Below are positions 1 through 12,914 of a stretch of DNA of 64,000 nt, in pieces. The first letter of the stretch is position 1. Each line of letters starts with the position of its first letter. The translations under genes and the position numbers were made by a program. The notes beneath the pieces were generated by a model. It saw only the letters and a list, made by a program, of their open reading frames with translations, had not been told where the DNA came from and made no database searches. The DNA lies in the NCBI GenBank assembly GCA_914767715.1, contig OU612066.1, positions 33,268,283 through 33,332,282 of the forward strand, given 5' to 3'. This stretch comes from Membranipora membranacea (taxonomy: Eukaryota; Bryozoa; Gymnolaemata; Cheilostomatida; Membraniporidae).

Positions 1-142
1 GGAATTCCCCTTTGTAAAAATCCCTGATTTCAAAAAGTACCCATTCTCAGTGTGATCATTGTTTCATACAGTCAGTTTATTAGTCTTCGTCATTTTGTAT
101 CATAACATCCCTGTATGCAATAAACAAGTTGAGGGTGATAAG

Positions 143-3100
143 ATGCCTAAATGGAAAGAAATTCAGGTGAAAAAGCCTCAGCTAACCCTGAAAGAGGGAG
201 ACGATCTGCGAGCTAGAATTTTCAATATAGAAACTGGCTATCTTCATCAGCCAAGAGATGTGAACCACTCAGGTAAGAGATTTATTTAGAATGTCTCATC
301 TTATTTTGTTCCAAGCCATGACAGTTACGAGTGAGCAGAGCGGCCTGTGAGGAGCTAAGGTAGATGGCGTAGGCACTGCCATAAAATCACTCGACGGAGA
401 TCACGAATTGGATTGGCAACAACATCATGTGAAGACAAGAGTCTGCCGTAATCGCAATCTGATCGCTCACACAGTGAAAGACCCCCCCCCCCAGTGTTAC
501 ACCAAAAGCTTGTCCTACTCAAAAAGAGGCAGAGAGAGGCAGGAAACCATAGCCAGCATACTGCACGAGTGACAAGGTCTGTATAATTCTGGCATTTGTG
601 ATTGATAGCAAACATTGTGACAGTTGTCATCACATCACAATATTTCTGTCCACACAAGTTGAATATTCCTCATTTATTCTCAGCCCTCATGGATGTTGTA
701 CTTCGAGGTATTATTCGTCCTGCTTTGTCGAAGCTCTATAACCACATGCTTTTTACCGGGAGTGCCTACGAGTTATCTGCCCTTCCTTGGTCTTCTGATT
801 TCGACATCCAAGTATTTCTCAAGATGCCTCCAGGACCTGGTAAAAAGAACATAGTCAAACGAAACACAGGACTGGTTGAACCTTGTGACAGGCCTGGTTG
901 GAGGAAGATTAAAGGAGGACCAACAGACTTATTGACTACAGATGGTTTTCTATCAGCAAAGAAGGTTTGTTCCATATCGTGTAGCTACTGAATGAAATAT
1001 TACTATTTGTACATGACATGATACTGAATCAAATCATGCACCATGCTATGTATTATTTCCACCTTCATAACACCATACTGCTCTACTGTCATCCTTTTAT
1101 GTTTTCTCATGTATTTCCCATAGGTAAGGATGTTGTATCAGAGCAAAATTGATTCATTCCTTACACGTTCAAGTTCCATAACTTATGGTGGGGAGTCCTA
1201 CACTGTAACCAGGGTCCAGTCTGGTCCTGCCACCATAGGCGTATTTAATCTGTCTGGTCAACTCTCTAACAAAAAAAGCCCCGCGCAGCGGAAAAATTTT
1301 TTTCAGGAGACAAGCATCTGTTAGAGACTCTAACAAATTTGTTAGAGTCTCTAACAAATTGTTAGAGTAGAGAATATTAACATAACCAGACAAACTCCAT
1401 TGGTAAGTAAGTGACTTGTTGACCTCCAGGTTAAAGATTGGAAAATCAACATCATTCCCCAGAATAAATATGATGTATACCATACATGACAAGTAGGTAG
1501 ACCCAGAAATCAGGAGGTCTCCGCGGACAAACTCCCAAACTCGGAATACGGCTCTGCGCCCCAGAGTGTCGGCGCAATTCAGCCCTTGTTTGTCAAATTT
1601 CTAAGCCAAAACTTGAGCTTTCATACTATGAATTGCATCATTTTACCTGTTTTTACATACAAGCAGTAATTGCAATAAGCAATTACATAGTTATATGCAC
1701 TGTTAAGTTGGGAAACATTGTTTGCCTTGCAAAAAGAAGCTTAAAAAGTTTTGCTGGTTAAAGGAAGCTGAAAAAAGGGAGAAAAAAGGGAGATAGGGAT
1801 GGGGTGGAAAAAGACCCTAAAAACTGGGAGCCTCCCTACCAAAAAGGGAGACTTGTCAGGTATGATGTATACCAGCAGGTGCCCATGATGCATTACAAAA
1901 TAAAGTACAATTGTGAAATACCCTTTACCAGTGGTTCCTACATATCGTAGCAGCGGGTGGATCTTGTGTATACCCACAAATGAGTGTAGCGAAAGTGGAG
2001 AACTGAGCCTAGCATACACGCGCCCCAGCATGCAATCACACGAATCCAACATGTATTCAGACAAGCACACTTTGCCTGCCATTGTACTCCTTTGTTCACC
2101 AAACAAAAGGCCTTTTGTTACACAACTCTCATAGGTGCATTGGGGCATGTCTCCCTGACATCGGCCCCCAGGTCCTATCCAACATACTACAGCATAACTG
2201 TACTTTATTTTGTAATGGACTGCAGTGGGTCTGACTCTGAGGCTGTGTTGTGACCATGATTGATAGCTATGACTATGATGGCCAAGTGGTGGTTCTGTGG
2301 GGTTCTGTTGACAGTCTCAATCAATCAACACAACAATAAAATCAATGAATCAACAACAAGCAATCAATCAACCACCAACCATCATCATCAATAATGAAAT
2401 GATGATCATGATGATGATGAAAAAAAAACAAAAACAGACAGGTGTGCGTGCTTTGCTGCTAAATATGCATATTGATGAGAGGATTGGAGGGATAAAAGTC
2501 AAGGGACTTTCTGGGTAAGAATATATACAGAGCAATACTCCAGAGATTTGGGTAGCATTAGGGTAGCATGATGAAGTTTTTAGGGAGAAAAGATTTGCTC
2601 TATCTGTATTTTCCTGTAACTTCGTTGCATCCCAAAGTATTAATTAAGATGACCTTGGAATGTCAATAGACAACAAAAAGTCTACTGATTTCATATCAAA
2701 ATTTTACTTTTATGTCCAGTGACAAAGAGAGGACAACTAATAATAATAGAAAAAGAAGACAATTCCTTATTACTTGATTCGAGGGTGGAACATTTTTCCC
2801 AACACTCTAACCATCCTTGCCTCTAACATTCGAGAGTTCGAGATAGTTAAATACGCCTATGCCTGCCACTACTCTGGTGATAAAGAAGAGTAAAACGGGA
2901 GAAGAAGTGACTGCAGTTGATGTGGTTGCCTGTGTTGGTGGCCGAGTCGTTCATCCCAGGTGACTATAATACAGACATTGCAAAATATATCAACATGATA
3001 TAATTATATCATGTTTAATATTTTGTGCCTACAGAAGGACCACAAAAATATATAGTATGGCAGCTTGTTCAGTGGTAGTTATGCAACATCGCTGTACTAG

Positions 3101-6058
3101 AATAATTCATACCACTTTTGGGAAAAATTTATGAATAGTGTTAGAAATTGTCCCCCTTTCTCATCTATGAGGTATTTATGCCTAGTGCTGAACAAGCCCA
3201 ACATTTCGAAGACCTGTAAATGTTTATGAATGAAGTTATCTACCATTGCACAATGTGGCCTTACAATGGAAATATATTTTCTTTCAATTTATGTGGAAAA
3301 ATCAGCAAGCTAAAGTGTTAAGATGTAGTTTGGATTTGGGTGGTACAGTACTAGGCGTGAATACCTCAAAGATGAGAAAGGGGGACAATTTCTAACGCTA
3401 AGCATGCTTTTTACCTGGAAGTGCTATGAACCTTTTTGTGTAAAAATATTGCATACTGTAGAACCAGCTGCCAGACTATATATTGCTTTGGTCCTTCAGT
3501 AGTTTTTAAACAAGAAGTAACTCCTTGATCGATTCTACCATCTGTGGGTGTAAGAATAAGATTAATCAAAAGGATCTGGGCTGCTCAGTTTGAGTTTTGA
3601 TGCAGATGCCTCTTGATTATTGTCCTTTATAGTTCAGAGAGCTCCCTATATTGTATATATAATCAATGGTGTTTTGATGAGTTATATACACCCTCAAGCC
3701 TCCACCCAATAGACAGTTTTCTGAGCTCTTATTTATGCCTCAATCCGGAGATGTCCTCTCTCCAGTTTGGTACTTTTAACCCACGCCGCATAGGAAAAAC
3801 CTGCTGAAAGAGGGTTTTATTGAAAACTGCTTATGTTAGGATAAAAATGATTTTTGATTCAGAGTCTGCACCATTGAAAACCCTGAGAGACAGGGTTTCA
3901 AAATCATTGGAGGCTTGAATGCTGGTAAATCTTAATTTTAGTGACGAAAATCTGGAAAGATTCTGCCAAATTGTCCGCAAAACAGGCAGAAAATGGGGTA
4001 ACTGTAAATTGCTGAACAGGCTGAACAGACTGAACAGCTGAACAGAATTTCTCAGACTACTATTTGTTTGATTCTCTACATGATTGGCTAATTTTGCATA
4101 ACAATGGACAATTCTTTATACTCTCTCATTAAATTATTTAATTTAAGTTTACATCCACCTTGGTTTCTTTCAATTTTATTCACAGTAAAATTTTTCGTCG
4201 TTACACTACTAGTGAATGGATGGAAAGTAGCCCCCCCCCCCCCCTCCCCTTACAAACAAAGCTTGTTAAGACTGGCTAGATGGAAGGTTGAGCTGGATAA
4301 TAATAATGTTTCTGGTGTCCAATTTCCAGAACACCATCAGATTTTGTCAGAAATGGCACATTGATTGCTTCATTTGCTTGTCCTAAATTGGTTATATTAG
4401 GTGCCAACAGGAACTTAGTGACTCATCAAATCATTTGGTTAAGAGGAATGTGTTTGAGAAGTGATAGTCACCCAGAGAAATGACTACAAATAAATAATTT
4501 TAGTCTGAGAAATTCTGTTCAGCTGTTCAGTCCGTTCAGCCTGTTCAGCAATTTACAGTTACCGCAGAAAATGCTATAATTGACTATCCAAATACTAAAA
4601 TTATTTCCCCAAACTATGTCCATATGAGTTTTCAATGTTGCAGATTCTGAATCAAAAATAATTTTTATCCTTTTATAAGCGGTTTTCAAGATAACCCTCT
4701 TTTCAGCACGTTTTTCCCATGCGACGTGGGCTAAAAGTACCAAATTGGAGAGAGGACAACTCCAAATTGAGGACTAAATCAGAGCTCAGAAAACTGTCTA
4801 TGGGACTTGAACCCCAACTCAGGGCAATAAGCTGGCAGTGGTTAGCAAGCCTGCTACTCGGATTGTGCACTTGCATCCCATTCCAATCAACCACTGCCAC
4901 CCTATTTGACGCAGGGTTATTGCAGCTTACATGGCCAATCGTTGGGACCCCTGACAGGTTTGACTGCCTTTCATCGTGTCAGTATGTCACCATTCAATCA
5001 TTAAGAGGATGAGAATGAGGAGTGTCTTGAGAGCTTTTTTACATATTTATGTTATCCATCTATAATTATAGATTTCTGTTCAAAGAAATTGAAGATACTG
5101 AATTACTACTATAAATACACAACATTGCTTGTTTTATCTTTAGGTCAAATGTAGATTTGGTAGCCAAACCCTACAAGAGGTCTGACCCTGATGACCATGA
5201 AGATTGCTGGAGAGTTTCTGAATCAAGAAGAGAACGAAAGCGGCTGAGAAAAGTATATAGGAAGAAGCCGTAAGTATCTAAGAGTGGTAGCCATGCTGTG
5301 TACTTAACAGAATTGGTGTGAATTGTCCATCCTCCATCTTGAATCAACTATTGATGGAAAAAGAAATTGCTTTACATAAAATTGCTCATATGAGATAGCA
5401 TGGGATAGATCAGCCCACAAAGTACAATAATTTTATTTAGATCAATAGTGACAAAGCTTAATATTGATTTTCAGATATTTTCTCACCCTAACCAAAATTA
5501 TTAAGATTTTGAGGATTGAAGACTCTCAGTTTGGGCAGTTTCCGACCTACTTCTACAAAAACCTCCTGCTGATGTTGTTGGGCTATTTCTCACACCCTGA
5601 TAAATGGAGAAGAGAAGATATGGACAGCAGGTAATGTCTATAACACAAGTCTGGGCAATTAAATAGGCATTGATTCTAAATCCACATCATATATATTAAA
5701 CAGGAATCAACTTCTGTCGACAGCTCCATTTATTTATTATGAACATGTTGGGATTGTCTGCCTATTTGTCTGCTACCATGAACAATGACCTTGACCCAGA
5801 GGTTATATATATCCAACAATTCAGGTATGTCCTTTTAGAAGTGATTCAATTGATTTCAGTTTCTGACTTTATAGATTTGCAGACTTGATGCAGTTGCTCC
5901 ACTATGTTTTGAGAACAGGAAGAATGACTGTCTTCTACAACAAAGAAGAAGACTTGCTAGGTAATGTAAGCTTTGCAAGCTACAAACCGCTCCAAAATCG
6001 TCTACTAGATGCCATAGAAAATGATAACTACATTAAATTATTGGAAAATATTCCATAG
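143..6058 (+). CDS. cGAS-like receptor / Mab-21 domain nucleotidyltransferase
   Basis: Coding exons read as 143-272, 684-964, 1124-1240, 2847-2959, 5144-5269, 5475-5630 and 5875-6058; phases agree at every junction and give 368 aa. The start is the first in-frame ATG, at 143; an upstream exon outside the window is possible. Residues 69-91 show the nucleotidyltransferase signature GSAYE followed by SDFDIQVFLK, so two acidic metal ligands (D82, D84) are present. The third is probably D201 in TAVDVV. The C-terminal half has the Mab-21 helical pattern (KNLLLMLLGYFSHPDKW, then FADLMQLLHYVLRTGRM). No cGAS-type zinc ribbon is visible. Animals use such enzymes as nucleic-acid sensors that make cyclic dinucleotides for STING; that role here is inference. 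Oddity: the third exon is split by a hAT-like element (1234-2861). Without removal of the insert, the frame stops at 1322, before the third acidic residue. Whether the gene still works is open. Confidence 0.8.
1234..2861. mobile_element. Non-autonomous hAT-like DNA transposon inside an exon
   Basis: The element starts with CATAGGCGTATTTAA and ends with the exact reverse complement, a 15 bp terminal inverted repeat. It is flanked on both sides by the direct repeat CCTGCCAC (1226-1233 and 2862-2869), an 8 bp target-site duplication. An 8 bp duplication and TAGGCGTA-type ends are typical of hAT transposons. Removing the element and one copy of the duplication restores a continuous reading frame through the nucleotidyltransferase exon. 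Near the left end, 1318-1367 holds nested inverted copies of TTAGAGACTCTAAC, like subterminal repeats. No transposase is recognisable; the longest open frame inside (1741-2148, minus) resembles nothing known, so the element is probably non-autonomous. Confidence 0.85.
3140..3396. repeat. MITE-like element with 47 bp inverted arms
   Basis: Arms 3140-3186 and 3350-3396 are near-perfect reverse complements (few mismatches), separated by 163 bp. Each arm carries the run TTGTCCCCCTTTCTCATCT or its complement. It lies in an intron of the cGAS-like gene. No target duplication was found with certainty. Confidence 0.75.
3705..4804. repeat. Large foldback repeat, about 300-350 bp arms
   Basis: The left arm (about 3705-4060) and right arm (about 4500-4804) are diverged reverse complements. 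Matching blocks include ATAGACAGTTTTCTGAGCTC at the outer ends, the run TCTCTCCAGTTTGGTACTTT, and the tandem GAACAG-rich stretch at the inner ends. The spacer of about 440 bp contains a C homopolymer near 4231. This looks like a foldback DNA element or two inverted copies of one repeat. It shares the 2,184 bp intron of the cGAS-like gene with the 3140-3396 element. Open frames in both arms mirror each other and are not genes. Confidence 0.7.
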
Positions 6059-6516
6059 TTAGGATCCTTCGTAACAAGAGAGGGTAACAGGAAGTAAGTT
6101 AAATAGGACAAACGGGGCATGGCCACGACTAGAAGAGTTCAGATGTTGGTTCTTCCTTGTTTCACGTTTAATATTTCGCTACATATAATCACATATTTAT
6201 AATGTAATATTTGAAAAAAGTTATTGTCTTTCTTTTCTTTTTTTAAAGAGTCTCTAGGCCAAATTTGTTTTCTTTGCTATTTTGCTCTTTATGATACCTA
6301 GACTCAATCAGCTTACACATCATCTTTGGATGAGCACACTCAATGATTTCTTCATTCTACTTTATTGCATTTGTTTCATAATATAGCACTGTCTCTTAGT
6401 ATAAGCATCAGTGAGCTGTAGAATAAATACATGAGAGTATATGACACGCCACAGTCAGCTAAATGAGTTCCAAAACTAATATAATTCCAGTTTTGCTGGA
6501 GTTGTGCCGGTCCCAA

Positions 6517-6522
6517 AATAAA
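6517..6522 (+). promoter_or_regulatory. Candidate polyadenylation signal of the cGAS-like gene
   Basis: AATAAA about 460 nt after the stop codon; another AATAAA is at 6422-6427. Either could end the transcript. Confidence 0.4.
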
Positions 6523-6537
6523 CATTATGCTTGTAGT

Positions 6538-6543
6538 TTTATT
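6538..6543 (-). promoter_or_regulatory. Candidate polyadenylation signal of the first SLC16 gene
   Basis: TTTATT on the plus strand reads AATAAA on the minus strand, about 390 nt after the stop of the transporter at 6931. It lies within 25 bp of the plus-strand signal at 6517, so the two convergent 3' ends would abut or overlap. Confidence 0.4.
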
Positions 6544-6930
6544 CTTAAAATTGCATAAAATTACATAATATCATATCAGCAAATGGTGTGAAGACTATAG
6601 ATAATTACATGTTCCTCACAGTCGGCATGCTGACTGGCGATGTATCCTTGAAGGTACAAAATCATTCTCTGTGCACAGATTGATTGGTCCCATACTTCTG
6701 ACACATTTTAAATTCTCCACAAAAATCTGAGTTCAAAGACATATCAAAAGTTAAACAATCTTTGACACTATATGGTAATCTCAATTATAAAACATTGGTG
6801 TACATAAGGTCAGATAAGATACATAGTTATCAGATAAGATTAAATTAGCAATTAAAAAACAACTACAACGCTACATTTGGAAGGTTAATCAATTCAAGGA
6901 AAGCGTAGTACCAGTTTGTTGAGGACTGAC

Positions 6931-9900
6931 TTAGGCATCCTGTTTTTCTCGTCTCTTTATGGCGGGTAACTCTAACATACAGAATCCAATCATAGCAAAA
7001 AGAACCAGACCGCCTGTCATGTAGAATCCTATATCATAGCTGTGAGTTATATCAAATATCAATCCTATAAATAACAAAACAAATACCAATCATACATATG
7101 AAAAATATAGGAGTTGTGTTTCCATTACCTGTAGGACCAAGCTTCGAATTATGATTTGCATAACCTATATGCATAGGAGGGCAGGCTGTGTTTTGTTGAG
7201 TACATCACAAATTTGAGAATTATAGTATCATGTTAGTGTTTTATAAGGACATAGAGACAACCCATAAATTTCTTTGATCTAGATTAACCTAAAACCAGAG
7301 ATATGGATTGGGGAAACAAGTAATTTTATGAAAGAGTGTGTTTGACAATATAATCTGATAATGAATCAAACTTTTCTAAAATTATTTTTTTGACTGAAAT
7401 CAATCCAAAACCAAAAGTATCAAGTATCCCATCGCATTTCCAAATTTCAGGGTTGTCTAGCCGTCTACGAGGATATGACAACTCCGACTAATTACTACCA
7501 CTGTCTATTGAGTTGTGGGAATTCTAAAACTACCAGTCCTTTGATTGATTGCCCTGAATCTGAATCTGAGAACTTAATCCAATAAACAAATGTTAAATAT
7601 AAACCTCACAAACAGGGTTGATTGATTAATTAAAAAATCATATTATTTATCAGATTACACACATATTTGTAGCTTACCTCCAACTATAGGGCCAACTAAT
7701 GTTGCAACGCCTCTACTCAAAGTCATCAATCCAAACGAAGTCGTGAGTCTCTTTAGCCCGAGTACGTCCACTAGCACAATAGGAGACAGCGATACATGAC
7801 CACCTGGTAAAAAAACAGTTACATGAATAATGACAGACAGAAAGGATTTTAAAGTTGAAACAATCGGTATTCTCCATCAAAGACACATGGCGACATATGC
7901 ACGATTCGCCATTACACAAAATCAAGTGAAAAACTACTCTACTCATGAACGAGCCCATGACAGTATTCTAAAATAATAAAAAAAGTGATAAATCACAGGA
8001 ATATTTGCTCCTTTACTAAAAGCATATTTTTAGAATAACGAATGATTTAATTATGGAGATCATGTTTATTTCAGTAGAAAAGTAAAATTAAACCAATGCA
8101 GCAATAATGAAAAATTAATTTATGGTTGCACGGAAAAATAATTCACACGCAACAAACCTCTACAATTATCATAATCGAAAACTGTCTTGCCATTTTTTGT
8201 TTTTGCATGGTCTGATATGTCCAGGTGACTTGACATGCGAGTAGAACTGGCATATGTTGCTACATACCCATGAACAGTCCGTAACCGAATGCAGTGATGG
8301 ACATGGTTATGTAGTCGTTACACAGTGGTATGAATGCGGCGGACAAGCCAGCTCCAAACAGACAGATATTGTGCAAGAGGAGAGCTCTCAAATGAGGTAG
8401 CTGAGCCAATACACAGGCTCCAAGCCTACCAATCATAGTACTGATACCTAAACAAAGAAAATACAGGGCTCCAACAATGTAAGAAAGGTGGGTAATTGTT
8501 GGCTTGCATTAAATTAAACTATTTCAGGAATGTGTTATATGGCAAAGCTTTCCTCCTGCAAATACATTTCTCCTATACAATTATTATTGAAGTTAGCTTC
8601 TTAATAATTATGAGAAGACAACCTCTGCTAACTTGGTAATTCTGCACAGCTGGGTGAAACCAGGCAGTCACAAACTCACTGTCGAGCTTATCTTACTAGG
8701 TATTTAGTTTTATTGAGTGAACGAAGCAAAACATATCTACTGACCTAATATTGAGATTAGAAATGAAGCTTTGCTTGGGTTGACTCCCAGGTCGACAGCT
8801 CTAGGAGTGCTGTAGGCGAAGGGTATGAAGTAGGCCATGGTTAATATAAGGATTGAAAATATGATGAGGTTGAAGGAAGCACTCTTGAACAGGCTTACAT
8901 CCAGCATTTCTACAAATATAATAATTTGGGTAAATAAAAACACTAATCAATCAATAACATTGTGAAAAGGTATGAATATTTAAAGATGATAAATATAAGC
9001 TTGCAACCGGCATCTAACACCAAACCTAACAAAAAAAGTTGAGGACTCTGTCATAAAATGAAAAGTTTAGACACCGACTTATGCACAGACTCACTTATCC
9101 AATTCTCCCTGACCTCGTCTGCCAGCATACAACAGGATATGAGGTCATGACAAAGTCTCCATGTGTTGACTAATCAGTGAGAAGTTTACCTGATAGGATA
9201 TCAGCCATAGTATCTGGTAGACATGTACAGAGGGCTGTTCTCCTGTGTTCCTCTTCAGCCATAGCGGGTATCGATGTAATACTGGCCACATACTCCTGCA
9301 TTGTGGGAGCTTCCTTATATTCCTTCAGGTTGTAGACGCTACCACTGTAGAATATGTCCTGGGTGAAGAAAGGGTTAATTAGAGGGAGACGGCCAATGAT
9401 AAGAAATTGACTAAGATTTTTTGTGGAAATAGATGCATTCTCTTCAAGGAAGGATACATAAAGGTACTTGGATGTATGAAACAAAATAGTTTTCTGTGGA
9501 CTATCCAAGCTACATCTTGTTACTTGTCCTAAAATTTATTTGAGTGAAAAATTAAACCAGGACATTATATTTCTTTCCACAATTTTTTAACACAAAACGA
9601 GTATCAGCCATTTTCAATTGTTTTTTTATTTGTAGATAAGACTGACCACACATTGTCATGTCATAAATAATTGATGCTGAACGGATCTATGCGCTGTCAT
9701 ACCTTTTTATACATGGGTCTGCCGATATCTTCAGCTTGTCCCACAGTCAGTGTAGTGGTATTCTGGATCTTTGAACTACTTCCCATGTAAGCTGTACTTC
9801 TGTACAACTTTATAGACCTAGGGAAAAAGACAAAAATAGATAACGATTCATATTATAGATGACACAAATATTTTCTCAAAATAGGAGGGCGTCAAGCTTA

Positions 9901-12900
9901 CCTCTCTTCAAATTCATTAATCCTAACATCAAATCCAACCTCTAAACTCCCCAGGCTAAATGTACTTACCCTGTGAGGTTTTTGGCAGACTGGGAATTGT
10001 TTGGATGGCTTCCTGATTTAGGAGGTGACAGTCCATTTTGTTCAGCCAGCTCTTGTGATTTCTTCAGTGCCTCTTTGGCTTTTTTGGCAGTCGGTGATGA
10101 TTTCAAAGGCAACACCAAAGAATAAACGACAGCTCCTTGCAAAATCACCCCAGCTGTATCATTCAGAAAATCATTACAGTCAAAACACAAACATCAAGTA
10201 CATATAATATTGGGACACATAGGCTGGAAGGAAAGCTATTTTTAGTTTAATGTCATAAGGGTGTTGTTATACCTAACCACAAAGGATAGCGTACTTCCAA
10301 AAGCATCATTGAGTAAACATCAACGGCAATTAGAAAACGTATCTGCCGAGATAACAGATAACCATTACTGGACCTGCTGAGACAATAAGGTTTAGAATTA
10401 GGAAATCATCTCTTCAACCCCGATTGAGTAACGTGTTTATTTTTGTACAGTTCACACCCTATTTTTTACCACCAGGATGCTGAGTATTTATCATAATGAC
10501 TTAAAAAGACCTATAGAAACATCAGCATATTTATACGCTCACCGGACGACATGTGTTATCATTTCAGACTGACCTATAGTCTGTCCTCTCAAGCTCTTGG
10601 TATGTCACATGCAGGACAGGGAGAGGCTCCCTATACCCTCACTACCCCACAAACCATCTTTTAGAGACGGGTTTTTCACTCAAACAGCTTTCATACTGAT
10701 TACTGACCAAGAATGAAGTGAACACTTTTCCAGTCCAGTTCCTGGAGTAGCCATTTTCCAAGAGGTCCAAAGGTAAATGTACCAACACCGGTTCCACAAG
10801 TGGCTATTCCAATGGCGACAGCACGCTTCTTTTCAAAATACATGGACACGCTGACCACAGCTGGTAAATACATCAGCCCAAATCCTATACCTGTCAATGG
10901 GAATGATATTACACTCAGTCATATATCAATGGTGGCGGTCAATTTTACAATTTTAACAGATTTGTGCCACGCACAAATGAAGCAGTATCCAATATTTTAT
11001 ATACAGTCATGATGATTTAATTTTTAATTTTAAAAATGTAATTTCCAGTTGGCAAAATTTATTGAACCATTATAGCAGTTTCTGTTCATGAGAATATTAA
11101 TTTTGCAAACATTTAAATATTAAAATTGTAGTGTGTGTTTTTATGTATATTCTTATATAAGATGCAGGTGCCGCATGTGTTGTTGCATTGCAGGTAAGGC
11201 TTCTAGACCAGTAGTACCAAATGCTCTCTGGGACCAGACAGCATTTCTGGTAGGAAAACCCAACTGTAATGACATCATAATACAAACTCCGTAGAGCATG
11301 TCTAGCATCACAAACCACAAAACTCCCAGGGTATGATATTTTGTGGCTATCTAAGGCCCAATCTGCCACAACCAGGAAAAAATACCAAACACGATAGACC
11401 CACACACAAACAACTGGTTACTACAACTGTCTACAACTTGGGTATTATAGATAACAATAAACAGACTGGAATCTTATGGCATTACTCCAAACTGAAATCT
11501 TTGGCTATCATGACTTTGAAAAGGTTTATGTGATCTCATCGATCTCGAACTTTTTTCTAGTGAAGTTAAATGCAAATCTATCCCTTTTTGTCACAACCAA
11601 GAATCAAACCACAAACAAATGACAAAACCTATAGAAAAATGATCACTTCCAGATGTCAGTTGAGTCTAAGATGATGGATCAAGTTTCTTGTTGTAGACTT
11701 CCAAACTGAAATTTCTGTAGTTTCCTTCAAATTTGCGATAATTTTTGGTGGTCTCAGCCTATCAAGGGTGCGATTGGTAAGCAAAAAGATCTACAGCTAT
11801 ATGAAGTCATAGAGCTGGAGTCTTATAACAGTCATATATTATCTAATATAGAAGATTATCTGAGTTGCCTGTTAGAAATTCCTACACCTACCTCCGCATA
11901 CTCCCATAGTGACTATCATTACTTCTATGGACTGTGAGAAGGTGGATACGATGAAGGCTGCAGAGGCAATGACAGCTCCTGCCATACCAACTGGCCGACA
12001 CCCATATTTATTCACTAGAGCACTTGCAACAGGTGCTACAAATAAACAAAAGATTAAGTTTTATACAGCTAGTATTTAATAGTTGATAGAAGTACAAATG
12101 ATAAAATTCTATAAAAGAAAAATATTAGTTTTGAATTGATATTCATTGGACATTACAATTGCCTGCTTAATTAAAAGGTAATGCATTGTCTGTATCGGCA
12201 AATAATTGCGACTTTCAATCACCCTTCCAGTATAGTTTGTTATTTCCGTTCAGTAACCCGGCAATTAGAATTTCCAGATTGATTATCGTGATATAACATT
12301 CAGCATGGACAGTGCAGTATGTGACCAAAATCGGCAGCTTTGGTTCCTTCCCTAGAGGTGAAAAGTATTCACATGAGGGAAAGTTCACCATTTCGTGCAG
12401 GCTTGAAGTAGTGAAATACACGACTAGCTCAAAAATACACAACCTCATAACTTTATGTAAACTCTCCCCTTAGTTTATGCAAATTGGTGCAAGCTACATT
12501 TAGTCACCCTTGCGCTAGCTAGTTTCTAGTTACCCCTCTAGGGTATCAAGGATAGGAAAATGCACAGATGCTCATTCGCCACTAACCGGATAGAAGGTAA
12601 CAGCCTATAATTGTTGACATCAGAGCTCCAGTGGCAGCAGACGAGCTGTTGAAGTACCTCTCATAGTCTGGCAGCAGCGTGCCAAAAGCGTAACAGATTC
12701 CGTCTACGATAAAATGAGTGATGAGGGAACAGATGACAATCACCCAGCCGTAACCACCGTCAGGAGTCTCTGGTATTAAGTCAGCCACGTCAGCTTTAGC
12801 CACTATCTCCCCTTCAGGTAGTGCAGCGCCATTAGGAGCGGAGGAGATCATCTTGTCATCTTCTGTGTTAACTTGCTCTCCGTTCAACTCTACAGTGAGA

Positions 12901-12914
12901 TCTGTTGGCTTCAT
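6931..12914 (-). CDS. Monocarboxylate transporter-like protein (SLC16 family, MFS)
   Basis: Ten coding exons on the minus strand, in gene order 12914-12587, 12035-11892, 10890-10708, 10153-9970, 9817-9703, 9358-9190, 8909-8745, 8447-8268, 7803-7678 and 7064-6931; 1,728 nt, 575 aa, phases consistent throughout. The N-terminus carries the SLC16 signature PETPDGGYGWVIVICSL at the start of TM1. TM2-TM6 follow, for example APVASALVNKYGCRPVGM and GIGFGLMYLPAVVSVSMYFE. Then comes a long cytosolic loop with RPMYKKDIFYSGS, and TM7-TM12 including GISTMIGRL and PIVLVDVLGLKRL. SLC16 proteins carry lactate, pyruvate, ketone bodies or other substrates across the plasma membrane; the substrate here cannot be told. 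It is a tandem paralogue of the transporter at 16157-27194. Confidence 0.93.

Noticed and set aside
1741-2148. 135 aa minus-strand open frame inside the hAT-like element
   Set aside because: No transposase motif, biased hydrophobic composition and no splice support; probably chance.
5715-5824. A possible extra exon of the cGAS-like gene (frame containing MNMLGLSAYLSATMNNDL)
   Set aside because: With the visible acceptor its phase does not fit the exon before it, and joining 5630 directly to 5875 gives a seamless Mab-21 pattern.
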